A stretch of DNA of 64,000 nt from Chondrilla cf. caribensis (lineage: Eukaryota; Porifera; Demospongiae; Chondrillida; Chondrillidae), in the NCBI GenBank assembly GCA_964020155.1, contig OZ026552.1:3996548-4060547 (forward strand). The letters are read 5' to 3'. This document shows, one piece after another, positions 29,059-47,700 of the stretch. The translations under genes and the position numbers were made by a program. Below the pieces are notes generated by a model. The model was not told the origin of the DNA. It saw only the letters and a program-made list of their open reading frames with translations, and made no database searches. The stretch's first letter is position 1. Every line of letters begins with the position of its first letter.

Positions 29059-29310
29059 CGTGGTAGAAAGCTCTCGCAGAACACTTTCTAGGAAGCCTGG
29101 ATTCTAGTGGAGCTCACCATGGTTGCTACGGACGCCGAAGACAGCCAATCAGCGTTTCACGAACGATGACAAATTAACGGGAATGCAAATTGTCAAACGC
29201 GTATAGTTGTCGCTGGGATTGCGTTTGTATATGTTTGAGGCCAGTGTGATTTTGGAGGTGGTTGGAACCATTGACGTACCACAGCAAGTAGGCCGTTAAC
29301 CCAATGCACA
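29059..29310. promoter_or_regulatory. Divergent promoter CCDC81 / CDK8
   Basis: 252 bases between opposed start codons. Contains GCCAATCAG (29144-29152), a canonical CCAAT box, and ATGGTTGCTACGGAC (about 29119-29133), which resembles part of an RFX X-box. The X-box would suit a ciliary CCDC81 gene but is only a partial match. Confidence 0.55.
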
Positions 29311-35260
<5,950 letters not shown>

Positions 35261-36186
35261 CAATATTATTTTTATATCACGTAATTATGTATACATATTA
35301 CTGTTGATATTATTATAATTAACATGCAGATTATTTTCTGCTATAATGTTTTTCAACTATAATGTACGTATTCATGTATGCATGTTTAATTGTTTCTAAT
35401 TGATATCAGATTAAATACATTAGTTTTAATATCAATAATTAATATTTTGGTCAGATGAGGCTTGGGCACTCCCTTCCTCCATAGCCACTTGATGACCAGC
35501 TAGTGTAAAAACATAAAGTGAATTCAAAGTCGTTTTTATGGATGGGTGTTCATAAGGATCCAAATCTCTTATAACCATGCCATCATAAATACTCCATATA
35601 CAGTGAATACTCATTAATCCGCTACAATTCGTTTCCAAAGAATATGGTGGATTATAAAGAGTTTGGTGGATTAACTGGATATTCATTGGTACTTGTACAT
35701 TATATTGGTTCTGAGAAATTGTGGCAGATTAAAAGGTTTGGCAGATAAAGAGGTGGCATGCAGATTTTACTGTACTATGACAATCATAACGTATCTGGTT
35801 TTCCTTAATGGCTGGTTACACACAAATTTGGCTGTAAGTAGTGAGAATGGCTTTAACGGTACACACTCCTTTAGCACAAGAGGTACCTTGTATTGCTAGG
35901 TGTACATGCATGGGAGAAAAACGAGTTTACCCATCACTACCTTGTATATGGTAGTAGTGTGCATCACAACCATTCTATCTGTTCTCCAACCACAGAGTTT
36001 TACAGATTTCTATGTGAAATAATTTTTCTAGTATGATTCAAAACAAAATACAGTAAGTAGTAAGAGTCACTGTAATAAAATGATTAATTCAGAAATTAAA
36101 ATGTTGCTTGATTTAAACCGTTCCATATACATGTACAATTTAATAATAACACCTGCCAATCACCACTCCATCAGCACAAAACGAAC
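35261..36186. other. Tail-to-tail intergenic region CDK8 / F-box gene
   Basis: 926 AT-rich bases holding one small TA-flanked element (35601-35772). No other gene or RNA seen. Confidence 0.7.
35601..35772. mobile_element. Small CAGTGAAT-type TA-flanked element (MITE)
   Basis: Begins CAGTGAATACTCATTAATCCG after TA (35599-35600) and ends in TTTTACTG before TA (35773-35774). Internal GGTGGATTA repeats match the elements at 43434, 44249 and their inverted ends, so these are one non-autonomous family. Confidence 0.65.
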
Positions 36187-37793
36187 TCATTTTATAATCT
36201 CAAGGTGAGGATTATTTCCCTGTAACCATAGCAACATATTCTCCTTCACTCCATGACACTGCTTCACAACAAATTGACCCCCATCTGGGGAAAACTTGTT
36301 TTGCAGTGACTTGATGAGGGTCCCAGCAAAGTTGTTGCCTACAGAGGAGAACAACACAGAAGGTTAACACAACAACAAACAAGACCACATCAACAGCTGT
36401 AGAGACTGTTGGGTGACATTCCTTAGTGTTTGTAGTTTTGCATGTCAAACATACACAATGGAGCAGGGTACAGTGAGACCATCTGTAGAAACACTGAGCA
36501 ACTGCTAAAATCCATAAAATCACAAAAACACAAGAAAGTGTGTGCCACATAGAACAACTGAGTACTTCTGCCAATTTCTGCAGTAAACGTGAGACATTTA
36601 CCCATAGAATTATAATATTTGTCTAGAAAAATGACACAAGTGTCATATTTCATACAATCATGCATGTACTTGGACAGACCCATCCGCAAGGTAGATGGAA
36701 GATAGATAATATCCCTTATTCTATCATATATCCCAGATACGGATATCCCATATATAACATATCCCTTATTGATTTTCAATAAATGCACAAACATAATATT
36801 ATAGGTTAAATTCAATCTTGCATGCATCTCACATGATAGATTGAGGTGAGTGAGGGATGAATCCTTGATTTTACCCAGCATGTTCACAAGAGCATCCTCC
36901 TCCAAGTGACAGAAAGAGAGGTTGCAATGCCTCAAGCCCTCGTAGAACGGAAGAGCCTGGGCCTTCACGTCGCTGTGTACAAGGACCAATGTATGCAGAT
37001 TAGGGGAAATCCCTTTGTGGGACTCTTGCGGCTCCTGATTTTTTACGTGTTTAGCCGTCACCGTACACTGTGAAATGTGCAGTTCTTCCAATTGCTCAAA
37101 ACTTTTCGAAATTGCAATCAAATCAACTGGCAGACATTTGTGTAGGGTTAGTTTACGTACACTACTTATCGACCTTTTGTCCAATTTGAGCTGATGAAAA
37201 CCCTCCAGATGAAGAGTCTTCAGGGACATAAGGAAACCCAACGTCGTAACCACGTCTTTCTCAACCATTCTGCTGCTAGTTTCCTTCCGGGGAGATGTTC
37301 TGCGGCATTTCAAAATAAGATGATCGACAGAGGATAGTTTCGATTCCAATTGAGCTGCAATCCTAACCACCTTCGAACACTTCTCGTATCGATCCGCCCT
37401 AAAGGTGCTCAAAGACGACACGCAGCACAGTAGTTTTTCCATTGATTCCTGGGTGTGGATACTGCTGTTGATGCGACCGATGTCATGATAGGTCAGGAAG
37501 TACCACATCGCCGGTATGGAGGTGCGTTCGGAGACGGTAACGACCACTCGGGACCAGAACATGGGGGCTTCGCATACGCCGAACCAGGATCTACACACCA
37601 GCCTACAGGCAAGAAGGTCCGTTGGAGACTGCAAAGCAAACGTGAATATATGCGCCAGAATTTCATTTGGGATCATGGTCCAGTCTGCAAATCCCGGGTT
37701 GTTTTTCTTTGATCGTTTCGCATCTTTATCTAACAGTGATTGCTGTAGTGGGCCTCTCGAAGGACCTCTTTTTCTTCTTCCAAGTCGAGGCAT
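36187..37793 (-). CDS. F-box protein with leucine-rich repeats (FBXL-like)
   Basis: Probably the substrate adaptor of an SCF ubiquitin ligase. Exons 37793-36833 and 36338-36187, 370 residues; frame runs T|GC across the join and ends at TGA 36189-36187. A basic N-terminus (PRLGRRKRGPSRG) precedes an F-box at about residues 38-85 (WTMIPNEILAHIFTFALQ, LACRLVCRSWFGVCEAPMFW). LRR-like segments follow: LKTLHLEGFHQLKL, VRKLTLHKC, LEELHISQC, LHTLVLVHSDV, LRHCNLSFCHLEEDALVNML, LTHLNLSC. Reading on past 36833 gives an alternative open frame to 36423, but a GTGAGA donor and a matching conserved-looking second exon favour the splice. Exact orthology within the FBXL group is not clear. Confidence 0.85.
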
Positions 37794-38541
37794 ACCAATA
37801 TGTTACGCATAGAGATACCCACGTGATTTGATCACGTGACCGTGGGGAATCCCCAACAGTGTTCCGCCTGGCTGCGTGTGCTGTGCACGTACTCATGGCT
37901 GATTGCAGTTGGAGCATCATAACCTAATCATGTTGTGCTTCAGCAGTACCAAGTTCGATTTACTGCCTCCTTTTGATAAAGTATGCTCCGAAAGTGTTTC
38001 TCTTATCCATTGAAGATTATGAGATGAGTTATGATAGATATTAGACCAGAACTTATTGGAAGTAGCTCTACACGCGAGATGTATGAGTTTAATTTTACTG
38101 TGTCACAGGTGAGCCTAACGAGTTAAGCATCATGCGGCATTGATGCCATTACACATGGCCAAGGAAACTATGATCTACCTCACAGGATGTGTTTGGTTCA
38201 AGATGGAAGTCATCTTATTGACAAGCACCCAAAAGAGTAGTCTACCTGGGCAAGTAAGGCTATATCGTGCAATAATACCAAATAGAGGTCTTGCCAATGA
38301 ATATTCAATGTGTCATAATAGTAGACTATTATCTAATCGCGATAACAGTATTCATGAGCTGGTCAGTGGACCTTCCCGCCATTTTGTAGACCTTCGTACT
38401 CGTTCATCAAAAATCTGGGCGTACCCCAATTTGGGAGGGAATCCATTTCGTTTGAGCAGTAATCTTTTTCTTCGTTAGTCAAAAGCACAAACGATTTTTT
38501 GATCGCAGTCTCTTGTGCTTTGCACAAAAAGATACCAAAGC
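37794..38541. promoter_or_regulatory. Divergent promoter region F-box gene / cadherin
   Basis: 748 bases between the two start codons. Two E-boxes of the CACGTG type lie at 37820-37825 and 37833-37838, 27-45 bases above the F-box ATG. No coding exon of either gene is recognisable here. Confidence 0.5.
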
Positions 38542-40870
38542 ATGAAAGGACCAAGGCGGAAACTGCCTCCGATCCTTTCGTGGTGCTTTCTAGCTAGTTT
38601 GCTTTCTCTCTTAACACCCGTTTCAGGACAAGGAGAAGGTGAGGATGTTACGCGAATTCACTATAGTGTGATACTTGTGTTCTACTCTTCTTCATCTGCT
38701 TTGTGTGCTCGCAGCCGTAGTCACATTCGTGTACAACCAGATCATACAAGCCAGCAGAACGGCGCGGACTACGGAACAATTCACCGCTACGAGCACGGCG
38801 AACGAGACGGTGGAGTTTACACTGAATCGAGGTGAGGGGCGGACCGAGAGGAGGAATGAGCGTACTATTGCGAACGTTTGATCATAGATCTATGGTTTAA
38901 TCGAGTGTGTTATCAGTTTTGGGTAAATCAATCTTTTATTCCAATTTTCCTGTTTGTGTGTCTTTCTAGTGCGAGTTGACAGCACCACAGGACTGAACAA
39001 CCAGCAAGCTGAAGCCTTCTTCGACCTTTCCACGACTGGTTTGTTGACCATCTCTCCAGTGAATGTCAGCTTTGAAAGCGCATTCACCTTCTTTGCAACA
39101 GTGAGTTCTTCAATGTACTGCATGGAACTCAACACAAAGATTTGACATGGTGTGCATGTGTGATAGCACAGTTAGCAGCACTGTGTTGCTCCACGTTGCT
39201 GCAGACTGTGTTTGTAAGATTCCTGGTATATTTCTTAATTACGGTAGTTATTTGTCAATAATTCACAAGACAATTAAAAACAATAGTGTGATATTCAACT
39301 CCGATTGAATTTGTCAATTCTTATAGATCAGCTTCGGACTATTGTTGATTGTATACAATTGGGAAATTCATTATAATTATAGGAAGTTTTGTCAAAGTTT
39401 GTGGAAACATATTAATCTTAGTTGATACTGTTTTGACTTGTTACAGGTACTTCTGGTTTACTTCAAATTGGCTGCCCAATTTGATATTAATAGTATTTTT
39501 CATGAAAGTTCATTTAATTCTGCAATCACATTGGAACCTGTCTAATCTGGTCATCTATGGGATCTCATTTCTTGGTTGGAATGAACAGGTGGCTGTAATG
39601 TTGAAATTGAAATATATGTAAAAACGTTGCAGATGTTTATTGCAGGACTTGATTGGGGTGACCACCTTGGGTTGGTGACTGTTAATGCAGGTTCCACTCT
39701 GTAAATAACTTAGCAATTTTCATAACAGAGATATGTGCTGTACGACGTTAGTGCATTAACTGACCTCTCATTCTGTTGTCTTCAAGGTGACGGCCAGTGG
39801 AAGTGTGTCCGGGGTTTCTGCCCGAAACACCATACAGGTCAATGTTCCAGCTGCACCTATCGTCCCTCGGTTCAATAATGACCTGTACGAATACAACGTG
39901 TCTGAAGGGGTTGTGAATGGATACACAATAGACACACTGACTACTAATGTGGATACCAGTAAGTGGAATGAAGGCAGTTCATTCACTCCCCCCATATTAC
40001 TTTGTGATTGCACCTGCTGTACGTGTTGTGTTGAGTCTTCAGTGTTGGGGATGGTCTTTATCGTCACAGCAATGCATGTGTGTGATGCTTAAACTGGGGA
40101 GTAGAATAGGTATTTTTGTTGATGTTGACCCGGCAGTGCAAATATGCTTTCTGGGAGGAGTGTATTATAAACATGGCCGTGCATGTGAAAAGGTGTCAGT
40201 CGGTGTGTTGATGAAATCAAAGTTTGAGGAAGAATAGCATTAGTGTGAAGTAAACCACCTCTTGGAGGATATCCTTCAAAAAATTTTAACTCGGTTCTCT
40301 GTCCTTTCTTATATTATCTAAGAATCCCAATATTGAATATATATGTACTTACTATGATTTGAGTCACATATTGCAGGGTGTAGATTATAGTCTTTGAATT
40401 CGTTCTTTGGTCTGATAATGTTATTGTCACTGTCTCCCTTCTCTAAAAATGGAAAAAATTATGTAAACTATCCTGACCTTTAACACTTGTAGTTTATACT
40501 GGGGAGGAGTGGTGCCTATGAATATCATTAAGAGTGTTTATACTAAATAAGGTTGTTACTATTTTTAGCTCACTTCCCTCTGTATCTACACTTGTTGTGT
40601 ATGATAATTAGTATTGGAATGTTGATGCGTGTGTGGAGTGAAATATATTATAATGCTTATTGTGGTCTGGAGAAAGGAACGTACCTTATAATAATGAAAG
40701 AGGGGAATTTTTGTAGGTTTATTTTTGTGTTATTTGGGTTTTCATTTGGTTTGTGAAAATACAACTTGAATTTTGAATCACAAGTTGCACTATGGTGTGT
40801 TAACTACGGAAATTGGGGGAGTTAAATGTAAAATGGTTGTTTATAAATGAAATGTGTTTGAGTGTGTGTT

Positions 40871-40933
<63 letters not shown>

Positions 40934-43900
40934 CTGTAGGTGTCTTTCAGTCTATTAGACACTAGCAATAAAGGTACTAATGAACACAACTGCCATTCAT
41001 AATGCACTCCACTTGTCCTCCCAACTACCAGGCACGTCACAGGTATCATACTACGTGGACCCTGATGCAGTCAGTGATGATGGTACACTGGTGTCGGTTA
41101 TTTTTGGATTCACGACAAACTCTCCAACTTTGATCGTCCTGGACAACAGGCATCTGGACAGGGAGACGCAGGCTGTTTACAACTTCACTGTCTACGTCAA
41201 CGGCTCCAACGGGATGGACTCAACCACTGTTATCATCAACCTCACTGATGAAAATGATCAGGTGCCTTACCTGACAAACACCAAGTACGTTATATGAAAT
41301 TTTGCGGATGTGGGGGATTAACACTAGAGGGTTTCCATAAGTTCTGTGCAACATACGAATCCCTAATTTGTGTGTATGTACAGTATGTATGTATGTATGT
41401 ATGTATGTATGTATGTATGTATGTATGTATGTATACGTACATCCATATGCATGTTTGTGTGTGTGTGTGTGTATGTACATTTGTACATGTGTACAGCATG
41501 TACATACAGAGATATCTTGTTAATCTACTGTGTCTCCCTTCACCCGCAGTGACACTGCACTCATCATTGCTTCTGACTCTGATGGAACCTTTGTGCTACA
41601 AGCCAGAGCCGAAGACGACGACGAGAGTGGCACTTCCAATTCACTCATCACGTTTTCCATTTCCAACTCCGTACCGTTTGCAATTCACAGCGAGTCTGGG
41701 AACATCACGGTGGATGGTACCCTGAGTGCAGGACTCTACATCATCAATGTGACTGTAACCGATAGGGGCACCCCTGCTCTGAGTAGTTCTGGAGAGTATA
41801 ACGTCACGGTTGCTCCTGCCAACAGCTACAGGCCTGTGTTCGAGCAGTCCCCCTACGAACCTAATGTAACTGAGAACCAGGTTCCCACTGCACCCATACT
41901 GACTTTCACAATTTCGGATGCGGACGCTGGTGAAGAAGGCCGCGTGACCTTCCTCACTCTGGAGGGCAATGATTCCAATCTTTTCTACTTTGACACCATC
42001 CCACAAGACTCATCCCTAGTAGTTGAGTTGTACTTGAATTCTTCGCTCGACCGAGAAGAGCAGGATACTTACTATTTGACAGTGAGCGCAAGAGACAGTG
42101 GAGAAGAGATGTTTCGTAGAACCTCTTCGGCCAACATCACTGTTACAGTGGACGACTTGAATGATAATTGTCCCATGTTCACCTCAATGCTGGACCCAAA
42201 CGTCACCTTATCTGAGAACACGGAACTCGGTCATGTTGTGTTCAGTTTTGAGGCCAGTGATGAGGACTTTGGTAACCTAACATTCACTCTTTCACCAGAG
42301 AGTACGGATTTCGATCTAGACCCAGACAGCGGTAACCTGACTGTGAATGGAACACTGCTGCGATCTCGGATGGCCAGCTACATCTTCAACGTCACTGTTG
42401 ATGATGGCATCTGTACAAATACTACCACCATCAGTATCCAGGTGATCGAGGTCAACGACAATCCACCGGTCTTTGACCCGGAGGTCCGCAACCTTAGCTA
42501 CACTCTTGATGAAAACATCACCATCCCGTACAATTTGGTCAACATCACCGCCAGTGACGATGACACTGGTTTGAGCGGTCAGTTCAGCCTGACGTTGACG
42601 CAGAACAGTAACCACTTTCGATTGGACGGAACCCTACTCGAAATTGTACAGCCCTTGGACTATGAGAACAGTACAAGACTTGTTGTCACCATCACTGCAA
42701 CGGACATGGGGGTTCCCCCTCTCAGCAGCAGCATTGATGTCACCATCAACGTTAACGACCTGAATGAATTTTCGCCTCGGTTTTCATCCGAATCCTACAC
42801 AGCTGAGACTGTGTACACTGCGGCTCAGTTCACGGAGCTTGTGACAGTGTCAGCTACAGATCAAGACGGCCGTGACAACCGGATTACATATGCACTCGAA
42901 GATGAACCCGTGTTTGTTGAAATCGTCCCTTCTTCCGGATTGATCAGGATTGGCAGTGGGAGTGTCCCACAAAACTTCTCGCAGTATGACTTCACAGTGG
43001 TTGCCACTGACAGTGGTCAGCCAATGAGGCGCAGTAGCAGGGCCAATGTCAGCCTCTCCGTGTACTCTCCCGAGAACGAATTTGCCCCCATTCTCGACCT
43101 TCCCACCTACAACGTTTCCGTTGACGAAAATGCTCCAGTTGGAACTGTCGTGTTTGTCGTCACCGTGACCGACAATGACGGGACCTCCACGCCATCCGGA
43201 CAAATCAAAGCTGTCTATCTGGAGGGCACTGACTCCGATCTGTTCAGCGTCTCTGATCCAGAGGGACCCTCAGATGTGGGGAGCTACACTGCCAACATAA
43301 CAACAAAGTGAGTATACCACACAGCCCACCTGTGAACACTGTGGGAAAAGAAACTTCCTCAGTTGTCCACAAAATGTCGTTTTGGGTTATTGTGCCTATG
43401 TTCCCACATTTAAGTAGTGGTATAATTGTAATACAGTGAATTCTCCTTGGTCATTATTGCTTTATCCAACAAACGTTTATCCACTACACTTTCAAAATAC
43501 CAATTTGATATCAACACAATAATGTATATCCAGGTAATCCACTGAAGATTGTGGGGAAAAAGAAGGTTTCTTAGTTGTCCACGAGATGTCGTTTTGTCCT
43601 GTGTTCCCACGCTGGAAGTTGTGATGTTACTCTAATGCAGTGGATTCTCCTTAATGGCCATTGCTTTATCCACTAAGCTTTTTATCCACTACACTTTCAA
43701 ATTCCCTATTTGATATAAACACAGTAACGTATATCCAGGTAATCTACAGAATTCATTAATCCACTATAATATAATATTTTTGGAAAACAAATTACAGTGG
43801 ATTAACGAGAATTCACTGTCTCAAAGTATAATTTCTAAGAATGTCAAAAGCTAGTTTTACAACACATAGACTAGTTATATATTTGTGTGTTGTTTATTTT

Positions 43901-44727
43901 TCATATGTACACATGTTGTTGTTTACTCTTTCACCCTACGTATCTCTTCTTCCTGTTTACAGTTCTGTGTTTGATTTCGAGTCTGTTTCCGTGTACGACA
44001 GTCTCCACTTGTACGCTGTCGACGACGGACGCGGGGAGGGTCAACAGGGACTCCCCAGTGTCCCCTCCACTGTGATCATAAACATAGTGAACCTCAACGA
44101 CAACCCTCCGAGGTTTTCCCGAGACCTATTCAGTGAGTAGCAACGGATTTTGTTAATCTGTAACCACTTTGTCCACAACCCTTTCATGCCCCATCATTTA
44201 TGTACATGGATTTGTTTGTGTTATACTGATTTGGACAAAGGAAAAATACAGTGAATTTTTGTTAATCCGCCACTGCTTTATCCACCGAACCTTTCAATCC
44301 ACCACAATTTCCCAGTACCCATATAGTGTACATGTACCAATGAATATCCAGCTAATTTGCCAAACTCGTTAATCCACCATATTCTTTGAAAACAAATTAC
44401 GACGGATTAACGAGAATTCACTGTATACCAGAAATGTTTTCTGCCCCTCCTATCTACTTGCATACATGGCTGATTAACAAAAATGTATGTACTGCATATA
44501 TGGTGGTGTATTTCATCTACATCTCTTCTTTCTCATTTACATCATGCCCATAGGTGGGAGTATTTCAGAGCTGGCCTCCAATGGCACTGAAGTAGTCACA
44601 GTGACTGCCAGCGACGAGGATGGGAGTACACTGACTTACTCTCTTACTTCTGGTGAACCGCCATTTTACGTCAACTCAACCCTCGGGAGAATTGAGCTTC
44701 TAGGAAACATTGACTTTGAAACAAGGT

Positions 44728-44791
<64 letters not shown>

Positions 44792-47700
44792 GTGTGCGCG
44801 TGTGTGTGTACGTGTGTGTAATGTATTGCATTATAGAAATTGTTGTATGTACGTATCCTTGCTTGTATTCAACTCAACAATATTGTACAGTGTTCACTTG
44901 ATCCAAATTCCACTATTTCAGGAGCGAGTACAACCTCACTCTTGTGGTGAGCGATGGCAATGTTAGTGATTCTGCCGTTGTCATGGTTACAATTCTGGAT
45001 GGAAATGATGAAAAACCAGTGTACCTGGGCCCAACCACCTTCGAGATCACAGAGGAGGGAGATCCCCATTACATCACCACACTCAATTTCACAGATTATG
45101 ACCAGTACCCCAACAATGTGGTGAGTGTACAAGGACTTCTTTGAGATCGCTGCATCTTTTTTTGGTTTACAAGGTCTTTTTGAGCTCATTGCACTGATTT
45201 TTTTCCTGGGTGTGCTTTGACTGGTTTCAGGACAGGTTTTAATGACTCCTATGGCTATTCCCCACTTGCCCTCATTCATATACACTAGTATACAGTCAGA
45301 CCTCTTTACAATATTACCCTTGGTAGTGCTCCCATACACTAGTATACAGTCAGACCTCTTTACAGCATCACCCTTGGTAGTGCTCCCATACACTAGTATG
45401 CAGTCACACCTCTTTACAGCATCACCCTTGGTAGTGCTCCCATACACTAGTATACAGTCAGACCTCTTGAAAACATCACCCTTGGTAGTGCTCCCGTACG
45501 CTAGTATACAGTCAAACCTCTTTAAAACATCACCCTTGGTAGTGCTCCCATATACACTAGTATACAGTCAGACCTCTTTACAACATCACCCTTGGTAGTG
45601 CTCCCGTACACTAGTATTCAGGCAGACCTCTTTACAACATCACCCTTGGTAGTGCTCCCGTACACTAGTATTCAGGCAGACCTCTTTACAACATCACCCT
45701 TGGTGGTGCTCCCGTACACTAGTATTCAGTCAGACCTCTTTAAAACATCACCCTTGGTGGTGCTCCCGTACACTAGTATTCAGTCAGACCTCTTTAAAAC
45801 ATCACCCTTGGTGGTGCTCCTATACACTAGTATTCAGTCAGACCTCTTTGAAACATCACCCTCAGTAGTGATCCCGTGTTTTAATAAGCACATCTAGAAG
45901 TGTTAGAATTCACGAATTTTTAATAAATGGATATATGTTATTCACATAACTGATCATATATGTACACATACTAGAGTGTACCCCATGACATGGGTGCCAT
46001 TCAGCCTTCTCTCCTATTTCTGTAGATCACCTATTTCCTTGAAAACGGTTCAGACACTTTCTACGTTGACCGTGAATCTGGTGATCTCTATGTGAATGTT
46101 ACTGTTGACAGAGAAACAACACCATCCTTCACCATCAGTGTTGTTGCAGCCAACAATGATGTCAGCCCTCGGCTCTCCACGACGGTTGCCATAGTAATAA
46201 ATGTGGAGGACATCAACGACAACTCCCCGGAGTTTGTGAACGACACCATCCCAACCCTCAGGATCCTTGAGACCGAATTTCCAGGATTCCAGTTCTCGAA
46301 TTCTCCCATAGAAGCTGTAGACATTGATGACGATGAGAACGGCAGAGTGACCTATCGTCTGGAAGATGAATACGGCTGGTTCAACATCTTCCCCACGAGC
46401 GGTGTGATATATCTCGAGAATGACACACTTTTGGATTACGAGAACACGACTGAAGTAGTGGTTACCGTCATTGCTGAAGATCAAGGGTCCCCAAGGCTAT
46501 CCACCAACACCTCGGTCACTATTATGATTTTGAATGCAGATGACCACCAACCCGAGTTCACAAGTGACCAGTTTACATTCCGAGTTCCAGAAAATTTGCA
46601 ACCCGGAGGTCAAATTGGAAACCTGACTGCTGTGGACCAGGATCCATTCAACCAGAACTACTATTATGGCCTGTGTGATTGTACCAACTGTACCAGTGGA
46701 GAAAACACAATCCGGATTGAAAATAACGTGTTCAGTGTCGATCGTAACCTTGGTATTCTCAGACTCTCCAGTGGAGGGTTCAACTATGACAACAGTAGCT
46801 TGGTTCAAGTGTACACCTTTTGCTCTGTGGTCTACAGGGGCACCAACACCACAAATGTGACGGATATGGCAAATGTGAGGCTCGAGATTACAGATGTGAA
46901 TGAATTTGGTCCAGAGTTCATCCAATTTGGAAACCTCTACATTGTCGAAGACGCTGCTATCAACACAGTCATTGGACAGTGGGAAGCCATCGATAGAGAT
47001 CGAGGTGCAGAAACAGTGGAATACTCCATCGACATATCCGGGAACTATCTTGCTATTAATTCAAACGGCAGCATTTACACCAGGAGGGAAATTGACAGGG
47101 AGGTGGCATTGTTTAGCTGTCCTCCAGATACTTCTGGCAACTCTACCTTACTCTTTCTCGTGACAGCCACGGATCCAGCCAGCGGTGTTGAGGAGACCAA
47201 GACCGGTACTCTGATTGTGAAGGATGTTGACGACGAACCTCCTGAGTTCACCAATAGCATCTACCACGTTGAGGTGCCCGAGGATAAGAGCGTGGGAGAG
47301 ACAATATTCCGCCTCACTGCTGAAGACACTGACTGTGACATCACCCTGCGATACGAGATAGCATCATCCATCCCAGGGATGAACCCTTCAGACTATGACT
47401 TTGAAATCATCGAACTCAGCGGAGTGATAAACGTGCGAGAGGCTCTCGATCGAGAACTTTACAACAATTATCAGCTCACGATTGTGGTGAGAGACTCTGT
47501 GAATGCCAGCGACACGACTGTGGTCAACATCACCATACTGGACATTAATGACAACAAGCCTACGTTCACTCCAGCACAAAGAACGTACAGTGTCACAGAG
47601 AGAGCTCCACTTGGTCTGTACGTGGGAAGGGTGAGTGCTTCAGACCCTGACCTTGCCGAGAATGGAACATTCAGCTACGTGATGGGGACCGGGAACACTG

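Noticed and set aside
36423..36832. Read-through extension of the F-box frame past 36833
   Set aside because: A GTGAGA donor at 36832 joins in phase to a second exon (36338-36187) that ends the protein cleanly; the extension looks like intron sequence.
38140..38478. 112-codon frame between the F-box gene and the cadherin
   Set aside because: No similarity, no signal peptide or domain, and no way to splice it in phase to the cadherin start was found.
45242..45897. Open frame with repeated PYTSIQSDLF segments
   Set aside because: It is the 54-bp minisatellite read in one frame; it lies in a cadherin intron bounded by good splice sites at 45121 and 46025.
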